Positions 1-8,525 of a stretch of 12,047 nt of DNA are shown piece after piece. Source of the DNA: Planctomycetaceae bacterium (lineage in GTDB: Bacteria; Planctomycetota; Planctomycetia; Pirellulales; Thermoguttaceae). Numbering within the stretch: position 1 is the stretch's first letter; each line of letters begins with the position of its first letter. Below the pieces are notes generated by a model. That model saw only the letters and a program-made list of their open reading frames with translations. It had not been told where the DNA came from and did no database searches. The position numbers and the translations under genes were made by a program. The stretch lies in assembly GCA_009776995.1 (NCBI GenBank), contig WRMR01000097.1:1-12047 (forward strand), read 5' to 3'.

Positions 1-79
1 CGTTGCGTTCGTATTCGTAGTCGACTCGTTCCTGGCGTTCCTCGTCGCTGAGCCGAACAATAGATTTTTCCGTGTTCAT
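1..79 (-). CDS. N-terminal fragment of unidentified protein
   Basis: Only the first 26 codons are inside the window; the gene continues past the left edge on the minus strand. The start is well supported: GGAGGA lies 7 nt before the ATG. The visible peptide begins MNTEKSIVRLSDEERQERV and is highly charged. The 'IVRLSDEER' stretch resembles the first residues of IS630-type transposase helix-turn-helix regions, but the following residues (VDYEYERN) do not continue that pattern, so I give no family. It points the same way as the TolC-like gene upstream of it (217-bp gap). No convincing terminator separates the two, so co-transcription is possible. Confidence 0.6.
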   Translation of the reverse strand, partial: MNTEKSIVRLSDEERQERVDYEYERN

Positions 80-295
80 GAGGATTCCTCCATGAGTTGG
101 GGGGTAAAAAAGCCCCAACAGTAGAGAAAAAATCACGTTTTTAGGCAACATGAATTTTTAGAATGGACACACCACTACGGCTATTCGCAAGAATGGATTA
201 TACATTAGCAATTTAATTATCTTTTACTCCAAACGACTGCCACATTTTACCGCAACGGCCTCTTTCATGAAATCCAAACCAGTGAAATTTACGGG

Positions 296-3200
296 CTATG
301 GCACGTTGTTGATGTAAACAACGGTTTTGTCTTGTTTGATTGCAGTAGTCGTTACGGTATTGTCCGTTTTAATACTGCGCCGATAGCCAACCTGTTCGAT
401 CGACGGGACATTCTGGTTGGGCGAATACGGAACCGGAAGCGACTGGGAAGTGGCAACCGCAACGGAAATGGGTGCCGAATCGGTTTGTACTGTCTGTCCC
501 GTCCCGACGGGTGCCGTGTGCCAGGCAACCGACAGCGAGGTGTTCGGCATGGTCGTTGATACGGAGTTCGCTGGAATTCCGTTCGTCTCATATTCGGATG
601 TTTCATCAACCGTTTCCTCTACAGCTGGAAGATGGTACGTTTGTTCCGAGCCAAGATTTTTCAAAATGGCTTCCGAAGGACTGCGTTGCGGGAATGCCGG
701 TTGTAAATCACTCGAATCCGGTGTTGTATTCACTTCACGGCCTGGAGTTGTTGGATAGGGCATTTCCTGGAGTGATTGCGGCGCAATGGGTGCCAAAACC
801 TCATGGGACGACGACGGCTCAACGGCGGGTGACAGCATTTGCGACGGCGTCATGCGTATCGGAATGGCATTCGGAGCGGGTGCCGCTTCGGTGGGCAATA
901 TCCCGCTTGGAACCGGCAATCTCGGCGCAGGCGGAGCTTGCCGCAATTCCAGCGGATAAATCATGCCTTCGATGTCCGAAACGTCCGGCGTCTGTTGCGG
1001 GATGTTGCCTCCTGGCAAGATCGGAGCCGCCGGCAAGGTCATGCCCATGTTCTCATTTTCGCGCGACACGAGTTGGTTGTAATCCGCTTCGCGAATGCTG
1101 CCGGGGTCAAGCCAGATGCCGTTTTCATCCAGTTGCATGATGCCCAGTTCGAGACACAAGGCGGAACGCATTCCGTAATGATCGACCCAAATCGCCATAA
1201 ACTGGTTTTGGGCACTGAGCAAACTGTTGAGAGCTTCCACCAGGTCGCGGGCAAGCGTGTTGCTCATGCTTGTCGAGTCTTGGCCGACTCCCGGCGGTTC
1301 TTCCATTGCGAGTTGGGCCAAATGCACCCGCGAAATGGCGACGAGAACCGCACGTCGTTGCACCTCGAAGTCGAACTGCACATTGTCGATGTTCCGCAAC
1401 GAGTCGCGCAACGTTCGGTTGACGCCATCGACAAAGTTGTAGTAATTCCGCCGCGCACGCTGGTAGTTGATCTGTGCCTGTCGATAGGCGTTGCGTTCGA
1501 GCAACCGGGTCATGGGGGCGTCCCACTCGACGCCGACATTAATTTTGCCGTTCCGACGGTCAAACGCCACTGGATTGTTTGTACGGGTTCCAAGTTCGCC
1601 GTTGACTGAAAAACTCAAATTGCTCTGCAACTCGTTGGCCGCGATTTCGATATCCCGCCAACTGTTGACCAGCTCGGCCCGGGCGTTCATCCAATCCAGC
1701 CGGTATTGCGAGGCAACCTTGATTGCCGTGTCCGCTGTAATGTCGATCGGTGTCATCGCAATGGCGTCCAGTCGGGCGCGGGCTTGTTCGAGCGATAATT
1801 GCCGCACATCGCCGGTCAATTTCCGCATCACTTGCGTCATAAAGAACCGATAAGGGTCCTGCTGCGCATCAGTCAGTGCCCGGGAAGAGGTGTCTTCCGG
1901 CAGACGTGTTGACGTCAGCGTGTTTTGCATATTCAGCGCAGCAATACATTCCATGCTGTCCGGATCGATCCGCCCCATGCCGAGCATCGTCACCAGGTCC
2001 TGACGGCTGATTTTCCTGATATTTTCAATCAATCGGAACGTCATTCGCAGGTCGTTTTCCAGCTTGGGGACATCCTTTCGCAATTGCGCCACACGCTCGA
2101 CAAATGTTGCCTCGCTGAAACTGACCGGGTCGATGTAACCTTCAAACTGTTCGGTTTCCTGCTCCAGAAAGCGAATGTTGGAAATCCGCTCGGGTATTTT
2201 GGCTTCCAATTTGTCAATGTCTGCGTAAACATTGGCGATTTCGCCTTTGAGCCGGTCATAAAGAGAATTCAATCCGTCAATCAGTGTGTTGGGAATCTGT
2301 TGATTCTTATCGCGAACAACGAGATAATGTGTTTCCAGACCTTCCTGAATGGCGGTCAGTTCCGGCGACATGATTTCAAACTGTTGCAGGAGCGGATCTT
2401 TGATTTGCACTTTCAGATCCGGCGGCAAACCAAGACGGCTGGTCACGAACTGCTCGACCGACGAATTGTACGCGTTGACCTGCGACATCAACTGGCTTTG
2501 CGAACTCAGGTAACTTGCTCTGGCCTGCTCGACTTGGATGTATTGTCTGACACGTCCCGCTTCAAACAGGGCAATGAACTGTTTTTCTGTATCCCGGTTC
2601 GAGATGACGTTGTTTTGTTGGTTGGCAATACGAATCTGCGACGCCAGCAACGAAATGTAACCGCCGCTCAGGTTCGAACCGATGCTTGAAGGAGTCGGTG
2701 AACCATTGGCGACCGGCATTGTGACGTTGTTACCGCCGAAAATGACGGTCTTGTAAAATCCCTGCCGATAATAAGCCATCTGCCGGACATTGGCCAGCAG
2801 GTTGCGCTCGGAACGGGTCAGGCTTTCGAGGACGTACTCTCGCCCGCCGTTACGGAGGAACGGTTGCAGGAAATTGGCACTGAGGATCGTCTGGTAGGCT
2901 TGGGTGTCCGGACCGGCCAGTTGCCAGGTGATCGAGTTGGCCAACTCCACCACTGCCTGGCCGCCGGTGGCCAGCTTTTTATTGAAACCAACCCAATTGC
3001 TGTTCGTCCAGGTGGAATCGCGAACTGCGCCGTTGGACGAATAAAACATCGAACTGCCGCCGAATAACTGCGTATCGAACTGGAATCGCTGGGCGGAAAC
3101 GGCCAAGGCCGACAAGTACAGGTTTTCGAGAGCCGTTTGGTATTCCGGTGAGTGAATCTGGGCAAGCTGAAACGCGGTTTCCTTGTCCAAAGTTACGTAA

Positions 3201-3613
3201 CCCTCGTCGTTGAATGGCAAATATTGTTGCCAGTGCGGGTTTTCGATAAATTGGGTATGACCATTTTCGTCCCAATCGCCATTTCGCTTGCCGTCAACGC
3301 AGTGCATATAATGATGTGCCGTTGCGTCATCCGGCGGCATCGGTTCGCAGTCCGGGTGATAGGGATCGTAAAATCGCGAGTTGGGACCCGGCTGCAAACC
3401 ATAATCGACCAGTTCCCAACGTTTGTCCCGGGCTACCGCCGAAAGCAGTTCGTTGACTTCGTTGTCGGCCTGGTGACGATAACGTTGGCGGCTACATCCC
3501 GCAAGTGGAAAGAAAACTGCTACCGAAAACAATACAAGAAGGGAAATTTGAGTTTTTTTCAAGATTTTTTTCTGAAAAAAACTTGTTTTTCGATACGATT
3601 TGATTCTCGTCAT
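296..3613 (-). CDS. TolC-like outer membrane efflux lipoprotein, unusually long
   Basis: Predicted TolC/OEP-family outer-membrane channel protein, 1105 aa. The ATG at 3613 is preferred over an in-frame ATG at 3733: it follows a GCAGAGAG stretch and places a signal peptide directly at the N-terminus, with a basic n-region, a hydrophobic core (about residues 24-36) and lipobox PLAGC with Cys40. Two OEP-like repeats are visible. The first covers about residues 140-395 ('LDKETAFQLAQIHSPEYQTA', later a helical stretch rich in Q, A and R). The second covers about 625-830 (DTAIKVASQYRLDWMNARAEL). Between them lies an extra helical, partly coiled-coil region (about 445-560). After about residue 855 comes a 250-residue tail rich in Pro, Ser and Thr. 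Classical TolC proteins are about 430-500 aa, so this is more than twice the usual length. The role as the exit channel of a tripartite exporter is inferred from the family; no inner-membrane pump or adaptor gene is adjacent. Confidence 0.85.
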   Translation of the reverse strand: MTRIKSYRKTSFFQKKILKKTQISLLVLFSVAVFFPLAGCSRQRYRHQADNEVNELLSAVARDKRWELVDYGLQPGPNSRFYDPYHPDCEPMPPDDATAHHYMHCVDGKRNGDWDENGHTQFIENPHWQQYLPFNDEGYVTLDKETAFQLAQIHSPEYQTALENLYLSALAVSAQRFQFDTQLFGGSSMFYSSNGAVRDSTWTNSNWVGFNKKLATGGQAVVELANSITWQLAGPDTQAYQTILSANFLQPFLRNGGREYVLESLTRSERNLLANVRQMAYYRQGFYKTVIFGGNNVTMPVANGSPTPSSIGSNLSGGYISLLASQIRIANQQNNVISNRDTEKQFIALFEAGRVRQYIQVEQARASYLSSQSQLMSQVNAYNSSVEQFVTSRLGLPPDLKVQIKDPLLQQFEIMSPELTAIQEGLETHYLVVRDKNQQIPNTLIDGLNSLYDRLKGEIANVYADIDKLEAKIPERISNIRFLEQETEQFEGYIDPVSFSEATFVERVAQLRKDVPKLENDLRMTFRLIENIRKISRQDLVTMLGMGRIDPDSMECIAALNMQNTLTSTRLPEDTSSRALTDAQQDPYRFFMTQVMRKLTGDVRQLSLEQARARLDAIAMTPIDITADTAIKVASQYRLDWMNARAELVNSWRDIEIAANELQSNLSFSVNGELGTRTNNPVAFDRRNGKINVGVEWDAPMTRLLERNAYRQAQINYQRARRNYYNFVDGVNRTLRDSLRNIDNVQFDFEVQRRAVLVAISRVHLAQLAMEEPPGVGQDSTSMSNTLARDLVEALNSLLSAQNQFMAIWVDHYGMRSALCLELGIMQLDENGIWLDPGSIREADYNQLVSRENENMGMTLPAAPILPGGNIPQQTPDVSDIEGMIYPLELRQAPPAPRLPVPSGILPTEAAPAPNAIPIRMTPSQMLSPAVEPSSSHEVLAPIAPQSLQEMPYPTTPGREVNTTPDSSDLQPAFPQRSPSEAILKNLGSEQTYHLPAVEETVDETSEYETNGIPANSVSTTMPNTSLSVAWHTAPVGTGQTVQTDSAPISVAVATSQSLPVPYSPNQNVPSIEQVGYRRSIKTDNTVTTTAIKQDKTVVYINNVP

Positions 3614-4070
3614 AATTTTTCTCTCTGCCTTGACCGGCTGACTGAAGCAGTGGCTTCTGAAAAGCGATGCAATTAAATAACAGTCGAAAAGAATTGCTAA
3701 AAGTTTTAATGGCTTAATTTTGCGACAAATCATGGCGCAAAGTTTTGTTCAACCACAAGCTCATTACCCGATACTTATTCGCGTATCTGTCTTATAACAT
3801 CGTCGGTAATCTGGTAAAACTTTAGCGGTTATTCCGAAAATAACAGTGAACGTTCTTTTACTAATTCTTTGTTTTATGTTGAATTTTTCAAAATGTGAAA
3901 AAAATGGTGCATTTCAACGTATTTCAACTTTCGTTCTTGACTTTTGGCTGGACGGCAAATAACATGGATAAGAAGTTGGATTGTTTTTTTGCAAATCACC
4001 CGGCAGAAAACGATCCTCTCATCACAGAAAATGGTGTCTTTTCAAACAGAACTTGATTGGCGCAACTAAA
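3614..4070. other. Divergent intergenic region, AT-rich
   Basis: This 457-bp stretch separates the divergent TolC-like and coiled-coil protein genes. Both flanking reading frames can be extended into it (minus frame to 3733, plus frame from 3981). The extensions lack signal-peptide logic and begin before better-placed starts, so I treat them as noncoding. It holds one good sigma70-like promoter facing right (3937-3965). I could not find a convincing promoter for the TolC-like gene. No repeat or RNA gene was seen. Confidence 0.6.
3937..3965 (+). promoter_or_regulatory. Candidate sigma70-type promoter for the coiled-coil gene
   Basis: TTGACT (3937-3942) and TAACAT (3960-3965) are separated by exactly 17 bp. 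The -35 matches five of six consensus positions and the -10 four of six. Transcription would start near 3972, giving a 5' leader of about 100 nt to the ATG at 4071. Prediction by motif only. Confidence 0.45.
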
Positions 4071-5318
4071 ATGAGTATCTGGAATAAAGTATTGCTTGTC
4101 TTGATTTTTCTTTGTGCGGCTGCGTTTGTTTATTTTGGTGCCGAAGCATTGAAGATGCGCCGCGATTCGCAAAAGAAACTGGTCGATGCACGCAAGTCGC
4201 TGGAAGAAGAGCAAAAGAAGAACCGGGATTACCTGTTCGGGACGGGACAGGACGACGGTTTCATCTTCCTTCGCAATGACGTCGATCGTCTTCGCAAGTT
4301 TCGCGGCACCCGTGCATGGCCCCATTGCCTGCCCCAGGCTCCAGCCGTGGTGAGCGGCACTCTGGTGACGCTGCAATTACAGGTTGACGCTTTGCCGGAA
4401 CCATCGGTTGCCCAACCGGATGAAGCTGCGGCCATGACGGATAGGCAGGACACGGTTGCGCAGGACGCGGATACACAAGGAACTGAACCACAAACCCCGG
4501 TCGCGGATTCCAGCGAGACCATGCTCCCGGATGCCGCGTCACCAAACACGTCCACACCCTCGACTCTGCCGCAAGACCGTGTTTTACCCGGTACAATCGT
4601 CTATTTGTTTGACAAACGGGCCATTGCCGATGGGGGTTGTCTGCTCGGGGAATTTACGGTTGCCAAAGTCGAAAACACGGAGAATATTGCGACACTGACC
4701 AATGTCTATCCGATGACGGAAGCTGAAATCAAACGGATCAACGACAGCGTTGCGCAAGTCGCGCCGTGGGCGGTCTATACCGTATTGCCGCGTGAGCTTC
4801 CCAAAACGGTTCTGGCCGGAAATGGCGAACAAGCCACTGACATTGCGGCAGTCGCACCGGAGCCGGGTGACGACGACGTAACAGAGGATGCTTCCGAAGA
4901 AATTGCGACTCAAACACCGTCGGAAGCATTGACGGACCCGACGGAAGACCCGCGCCCGGCATTGGCACAAACGTTTGCGTCGCTCAATCATAAACGAATG
5001 CAGTTGTTGAACATGATCGAGATGCAAACAACGCAAAAAGCATCGCTTGAAACGACTCAAAACGAAGCGGCGAAAATGATCGAGTTTTACCACAAGGAAA
5101 TCGAAGGCACTCAGGCACAACACCAGGAATCCCAACTTCAATTTGCGGAAATCAAAAAACTGTATGATGCAACCACGGCGGAAATTGCAACTATCGAAGA
5201 ACTCATCGCCAGTCTCAAATCGCTGAATAAGAAAATGCTGGCCGACCTGACTCAGGCACAGCTTCGTGCATCGGAAATCCTGCTTGAACGCAACGCTTCC
5301 CTCTCGATGGCACATTGA
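4071..5318 (+). CDS. Membrane-anchored coiled-coil protein, hypothetical
   Basis: A 415-aa protein of unknown function. The ATG at 4071 is chosen over an in-frame ATG at 3981 because it puts a clean transmembrane helix at the very N-terminus (about residues 7-24, beginning MSIWNKVLLVLIFLCAAAF). The longer version would prefix 30 polar residues and begin right at the predicted transcription start. No strong Shine-Dalgarno is seen. In order: transmembrane helix; short charged coiled coil (about 26-55); a segment with beta character (about 80-108); an acidic, low-complexity insert rich in T, P and A (about 110-170); a second ordered segment (about 172-240, PGTIVYLF, LLGEFTVAKV, APWAVYTVLP); an acidic linker (245-297); and a long C-terminal coiled coil (about 300-408). 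A single-pass protein with most of its mass outside the cytoplasm is likely. The shape faintly recalls periplasmic adaptor proteins, but no HlyD/biotinyl-lipoyl motif was found. It seems to be a single-gene unit: own promoter, strong terminator. Confidence 0.8.
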   Translation: MSIWNKVLLVLIFLCAAAFVYFGAEALKMRRDSQKKLVDARKSLEEEQKKNRDYLFGTGQDDGFIFLRNDVDRLRKFRGTRAWPHCLPQAPAVVSGTLVTLQLQVDALPEPSVAQPDEAAAMTDRQDTVAQDADTQGTEPQTPVADSSETMLPDAASPNTSTPSTLPQDRVLPGTIVYLFDKRAIADGGCLLGEFTVAKVENTENIATLTNVYPMTEAEIKRINDSVAQVAPWAVYTVLPRELPKTVLAGNGEQATDIAAVAPEPGDDDVTEDASEEIATQTPSEALTDPTEDPRPALAQTFASLNHKRMQLLNMIEMQTTQKASLETTQNEAAKMIEFYHKEIEGTQAQHQESQLQFAEIKKLYDATTAEIATIEELIASLKSLNKKMLADLTQAQLRASEILLERNASLSMAH

Positions 5319-5349
5319 TTCTCCGCTTTGACCGCTTTCTCCTTTGTGT

Positions 5350-5389
5350 CCCTCAATCGGCGATTCTTTTAGCCGGTTGAGGGGTTTTT
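5350..5389 (+). terminator. Intrinsic terminator of the coiled-coil gene
   Basis: A 12-bp stem (5350-5361 with 5372-5383) encloses a 10-nt loop; the only non-Watson-Crick pair is one G-U. The stem is followed by G and TTTTT, then CTTCTT. It starts 31 nt after the stop codon at 5318. No T-tract appears on the opposite strand, so it should act mainly rightwards and would not by itself end the DUF4350 transcript arriving from the right. Confidence 0.9.
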
Positions 5390-5483
5390 CTTCTTATCGG
5401 TGGAATGCACACGAGATGCCCCGGATCAATCCGTGCGTTCTCTGAATATCGCGGCTCTGAACGGTTGCGCCATCGTTCTATGG

Positions 5484-6770
5484 CTACATATCGTGCTTTT
5501 GCGTATTGTAAGCGTCCATGATCTGATTGAGTACGTAATCATCGTCTTTTGCCTCGGCGAGGAGACCGGCATAGGCGTCGATGTGCTTGCTGAAGTCAGT
5601 TACAGGTGATTCGGTGAGAGTGCGAGGACGGCCAAAGATTGGCCATTTGTAAAAGCAAAACGCCGCACACAGGACGATCAGGTGGCACAAGATGACCGAA
5701 AGCGGCCAGATGTGCAGCAACGTCAGCAGAACATGCGGCGATTCCTCACTGACGTCGTTTGACCGCTCAAAGTCGATTTCCGAATATCCGATATAAATGC
5801 AAGCTCGTTTTTTTGGCGTGCCGAAGGTGTCAATCAACCGTCCGGCCAGTTTGCGATGCTCGTGGTTGACGAGCGGGAAATTGAGCAGAAAACCGGCATG
5901 GGTGACGAAAATTGCCTGACTTTGGCCGACTTTCTTCCGTGCAACAAGCACACGGCCATCGACTGACTGACTCTTGCCGGACGTGACAACCGTTTCGCCA
6001 TCGGCAAGCAACAGCGGTTCAACGTTATCAGCAAAACCCCAGTCTTCATAGCAGGTCAGTTGCAACTTGTCGGCGTCCATGTCGTTTGTCCAATCCGGGT
6101 CGCCGGAAATTGCGGTGACTTTGTACTGCTTTTCCTGCAACCCGGTTTCAAACCACTGGCATTTCGTATTCCGCCCAATCCACTGCGAATCATCATGATC
6201 GAAAAGGATGAACGGGAACGGATCATTGGAAGGATCGTCCTGCTTATCGGTGTTTTGCTTGTCGTCTTTCGTTTTGCTGTTCGGATTTGCCAGAAACGAT
6301 CTGAGACGATTTTCCGCGTCGAATTTCCGGGAAGCGATTTTTCGGCGATCTTCCTCCGTCGGTGCCGCGTCTTCCACGGCGGACCAATAATCCACGGTCG
6401 ATTCAAACGCGCGGCCCACATAGACGAAGGTTCGCCCCGGCTTGGCCTCAAGCCAGTTTTCGATCTGCTTGACGGTTTCTTCTCGCGGACTGCCGGTGCG
6501 ACGCGCAAACCAGATCAGCACATCGCAATTTTTGGCGTAGGAATTGATAACCATTTCGGTTCGCAACGCATGACCGCGACGTGTTGCCATGTGATGAAAG
6601 ACAGAAATGCCGTTCAAACTCCGATCATACGTCGGCGGCGGAAGGTATGTCGTTTGCACCTCCTGTTGACAGCCGACCACCCCGGCCAACAGCATCGCAG
6701 TGATGGTGAGCAATAGCGGCATGATTGCCGATGGCTGAGATGTGTGTTTCCGTGGTTTTCGTATTGGCAT
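5484..6770 (-). CDS. DUF4350-like lipoprotein with C-terminal transmembrane helix
   Basis: A 428-aa protein. The ATG at 6770 is preferred over the in-frame ATG at 6908: it gives a basic n-region (MPIRKPRKH), a hydrophobic core and lipobox VVGC with Cys34. No clear Shine-Dalgarno is present, and a later ATG at 6722 is a weaker alternative. After the lipobox, 'SLNGISVFHHMATRRGHALR' and NCDVLIWFAR fit the N-terminal region of DUF4350 domains (a Rossmann-like fold of unknown role). A charged insert lies at about 163-183 (KTKDDKQNTDKQDD). A transmembrane helix (about 347-374) precedes a short tail containing PIFGRPR and a DFSKHIDAYAGLL segment, typical of the planctomycete proteins. The protein would be tethered at both ends, with the main domain outside the cytoplasm. 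In other bacteria DUF4350 genes often sit with MoxR ATPase and DUF58 genes; none is visible here. A weak promoter (TTATCA, 17 bp, TATGTT; 6822-6850) may drive it independently of rhaB. Confidence 0.75.
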   Translation of the reverse strand: MPIRKPRKHTSQPSAIMPLLLTITAMLLAGVVGCQQEVQTTYLPPPTYDRSLNGISVFHHMATRRGHALRTEMVINSYAKNCDVLIWFARRTGSPREETVKQIENWLEAKPGRTFVYVGRAFESTVDYWSAVEDAAPTEEDRRKIASRKFDAENRLRSFLANPNSKTKDDKQNTDKQDDPSNDPFPFILFDHDDSQWIGRNTKCQWFETGLQEKQYKVTAISGDPDWTNDMDADKLQLTCYEDWGFADNVEPLLLADGETVVTSGKSQSVDGRVLVARKKVGQSQAIFVTHAGFLLNFPLVNHEHRKLAGRLIDTFGTPKKRACIYIGYSEIDFERSNDVSEESPHVLLTLLHIWPLSVILCHLIVLCAAFCFYKWPIFGRPRTLTESPVTDFSKHIDAYAGLLAEAKDDDYVLNQIMDAYNTQKHDM

Positions 6771-6917
6771 AAAAGCTGGTGTTGTACTCTCACACAGAGG
6801 AACACTGGTTTTCAAGACTTTAACATATAAAAACGCTACAAAAATGATAACATGAAATTGACATGAGACACACGGTCCTTCAGAGCCATGATCCCAAACC
6901 TTAATCATGACGAAGTG

Positions 6918-8405
6918 CTAACCGATGATTTTGCAAAATCGCCCATAAGCGTCCTGCCAGACGGCGGTGTCTTGCGGCAGGTATTCGATAACCTCGAAGC
7001 TGTCACGGACGACTTCACGGGCTTGCGGGATGCCACTGACGTCACCGGAAGCGACCGCCTGCATCATGAGGTTGCCGATGGCCGTTGCTTCAATCGGTCC
7101 GGCAACCACGCGACGCCCGCAGGCGTCGGCTGCCGCCTGACAGAGCTGGCGATTCTTGGTGCCGCCGCCGACGATATGCACCGTGTCGATCTTTGTGCCG
7201 GTGAGCGATTCGCACATTTCGAGCGTGTAACGGAATTTCATCGCAATGCTTTCCAGTGCACAACGCAAAATCGCCCCTTCCGTTTGCGGTACTGTCTGGC
7301 CGGTTCGCGAGCAATACTGCCGAATCGCTTCGGGCATGTCGGTCGGCGAAAGAAACTCGCGTTCGTCCGGGTTAATAAACGCTGCAAGCGACGGGGCGTT
7401 CGCGGCCAGTGCGTTGAGGTGTTCCCAGTCCCAGTTGCGTCCTGCCTGATTCCAGACGCGGCGGCATTCCTGAATGAGCCACAGTCCGCTGATGTTCTTG
7501 AGTAGCCGCATCGTATTGCCGACGCCGCCTTCGTTGGTGAAATTGAACCCGGCGACTTGGGCGTTGACAATCGGCTTTTCCGTTTCGACGCCCAGCAAAG
7601 CCCAGGTGCCGAGACTGATGTAGCACCAGTCGGTTTGGCCGGTTGGACGCGAGGTCGGCACGGCCATGACGGCACTGGCTGTATCGTGTGTGCCAGGCAA
7701 CACGACGTTCGCCGCCGAAAGACCGCTCGCTTTGGCAACGTTCGGCGTCAATTTGCCAAGCACCGTCCCCGGCATGGTGACCGGTGCGAAAATATCCGTC
7801 GGCAACCCAAACCGTTCGAGCAGGTTGACGGCCCAGTTGCCAGTGAGCGGGTTATAGAATTGCGTCGTTGTCGAGTTGGTGAATTCATTGGCCTTGACGC
7901 CGGAGAGAAGCCAGTGGAACAGATCGGGCATCATGAGAAAACGTTCGGCCATGTCGAGAACCGGCGAATGGGCCCATTTCATGGCCAGCAACTGGTAGAG
8001 TGTGTTGAACTGCATGAATTGCAGACCGGTGTTCGCGAAAATGTCATCGCGGGACACGATTTCAAACGCACGTTCCATTGCCCCGTCCGTGCGCGGATCG
8101 CGGTAACAGAAGGGGATGCCGAGCAACGTGTCGTTCCGTCCGAGCAGACCGAAATCAACGCCCCAGGTATCGACGCCGACACTGACGATGTTCGCACCAT
8201 AGAGTGCCCCCGCTGCCTGCAAACCTGCGGCAACGTGACCCCATTGGCCGGGGAAGTTCCAGTAAAGACTGCCCGCCATTTCGACCGGCCCGTTCTCGAA
8301 GCGATAGACTTCCTCAAGATTGAGCCGCTTGCCGTCGAAGTGCCCGATGATGTGCCGTCCGCTCGACGCCCCCATGTCAATTGCCAGATAGGATTTTGTT
8401 GCCAC
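6918..8405 (-). CDS. rhaB: L-rhamnulokinase
   Basis: Cytoplasmic FGGY-family sugar kinase that phosphorylates L-rhamnulose with ATP to L-rhamnulose 1-phosphate, the second step of L-rhamnose breakdown. The 495-aa length matches E. coli RhaB (489 aa). Visible motifs: N-terminal phosphate-binding loop AIDMGASSGR (residues 8-17); GVDTWGVDFGLL (77-88); the second phosphate segment PGTHDTASAV (237-246), with the likely catalytic base Asp241; and the adenosine region IVGGGTKNRQLCQAAADACG (411-430) followed by GPIEATAIGN (436-445). The start is GTG at 8405: TCCTT in plus orientation (AAGGA on the coding strand) lies 7 nt before it, and the longer in-frame ATG at 8495 falls inside the predicted promoter. 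No rhaA isomerase or rhaD aldolase gene is in the window. The secreted GH2 gene is divergent, and the DUF4350 gene follows 147 bp downstream. The paralogous kinases for fuculose or xylulose are less likely given the motif set and length. Confidence 0.93.
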   Translation of the reverse strand: MATKSYLAIDMGASSGRHIIGHFDGKRLNLEEVYRFENGPVEMAGSLYWNFPGQWGHVAAGLQAAGALYGANIVSVGVDTWGVDFGLLGRNDTLLGIPFCYRDPRTDGAMERAFEIVSRDDIFANTGLQFMQFNTLYQLLAMKWAHSPVLDMAERFLMMPDLFHWLLSGVKANEFTNSTTTQFYNPLTGNWAVNLLERFGLPTDIFAPVTMPGTVLGKLTPNVAKASGLSAANVVLPGTHDTASAVMAVPTSRPTGQTDWCYISLGTWALLGVETEKPIVNAQVAGFNFTNEGGVGNTMRLLKNISGLWLIQECRRVWNQAGRNWDWEHLNALAANAPSLAAFINPDEREFLSPTDMPEAIRQYCSRTGQTVPQTEGAILRCALESIAMKFRYTLEMCESLTGTKIDTVHIVGGGTKNRQLCQAAADACGRRVVAGPIEATAIGNLMMQAVASGDVSGIPQAREVVRDSFEVIEYLPQDTAVWQDAYGRFCKIIG

Positions 8406-8412
8406 GATCTTT

Positions 8413-8417
8413 TCCTT
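8413..8417 (-). promoter_or_regulatory. Shine-Dalgarno deciding the rhaB GTG start
   Basis: The coding strand reads AAGGA, seven bases before the GTG at 8405. The alternative ATG at 8495 has no such site and coincides with the proposed -35 element. This fixes the mature N-terminus as (M)ATKSYLAIDMG, as expected for the family. Confidence 0.75.
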
Positions 8418-8466
8418 TACTTGTCTCTCTATTGTTCGGAGTTGTTGAAAATTGAACGACCAGGTT

Positions 8467-8495
8467 ATTTTAACCGACGACATGGAAAAATTCAA
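8467..8495 (-). promoter_or_regulatory. Candidate rhaB promoter with overlapping palindrome
   Basis: On the minus strand TTGAAT (8495-8490) and TAAAAT (8472-8467) are separated by 17 bp. The -10 matches five of six consensus positions and the -35 four of six. Transcription would begin near 8460, leaving a leader of about 55 nt. The -10 lies inside a perfect 5-bp inverted repeat, GGTTA-TTT-TAACC (8463-8475), which could be an operator. Confidence 0.55.
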
Positions 8496-8525
8496 GATGT
8501 GACGGTATTGAGACTTTTCACAATT

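Noticed and set aside
1..79. Start of an IS630-type transposase
   Set aside because: Only the IVRLSDEER stretch fits; the next residues do not follow the helix-turn-helix pattern, and 26 residues are too few for a call.
97..118. Hairpin TTGGGG / CCCCAA with a 10-nt loop between the two leftmost genes
   Set aside because: The stem is only 6 bp and no T-tract follows in either direction, so it is not supported as a terminator.
472..1140. Long plus-strand frames opposite the TolC-like gene (also 839-1609 and 1925-2689)
   Set aside because: They mirror the coding strand of a protein with clear family features, carry no domain signals and have no ribosome-binding sites.
5459..5478. GAACG / CGTTC inverted repeat just after the DUF4350 stop
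   Set aside because: A 5-bp stem with a 10-nt loop and no T-tract is too weak to call a terminator.
6887..6909. CATGAT / ATCATG inverted repeat after the rhaB stop
   Set aside because: Six AT-rich base pairs with no T-tract on the minus strand; not a credible terminator, so rhaB read-through into the DUF4350 gene stays open.
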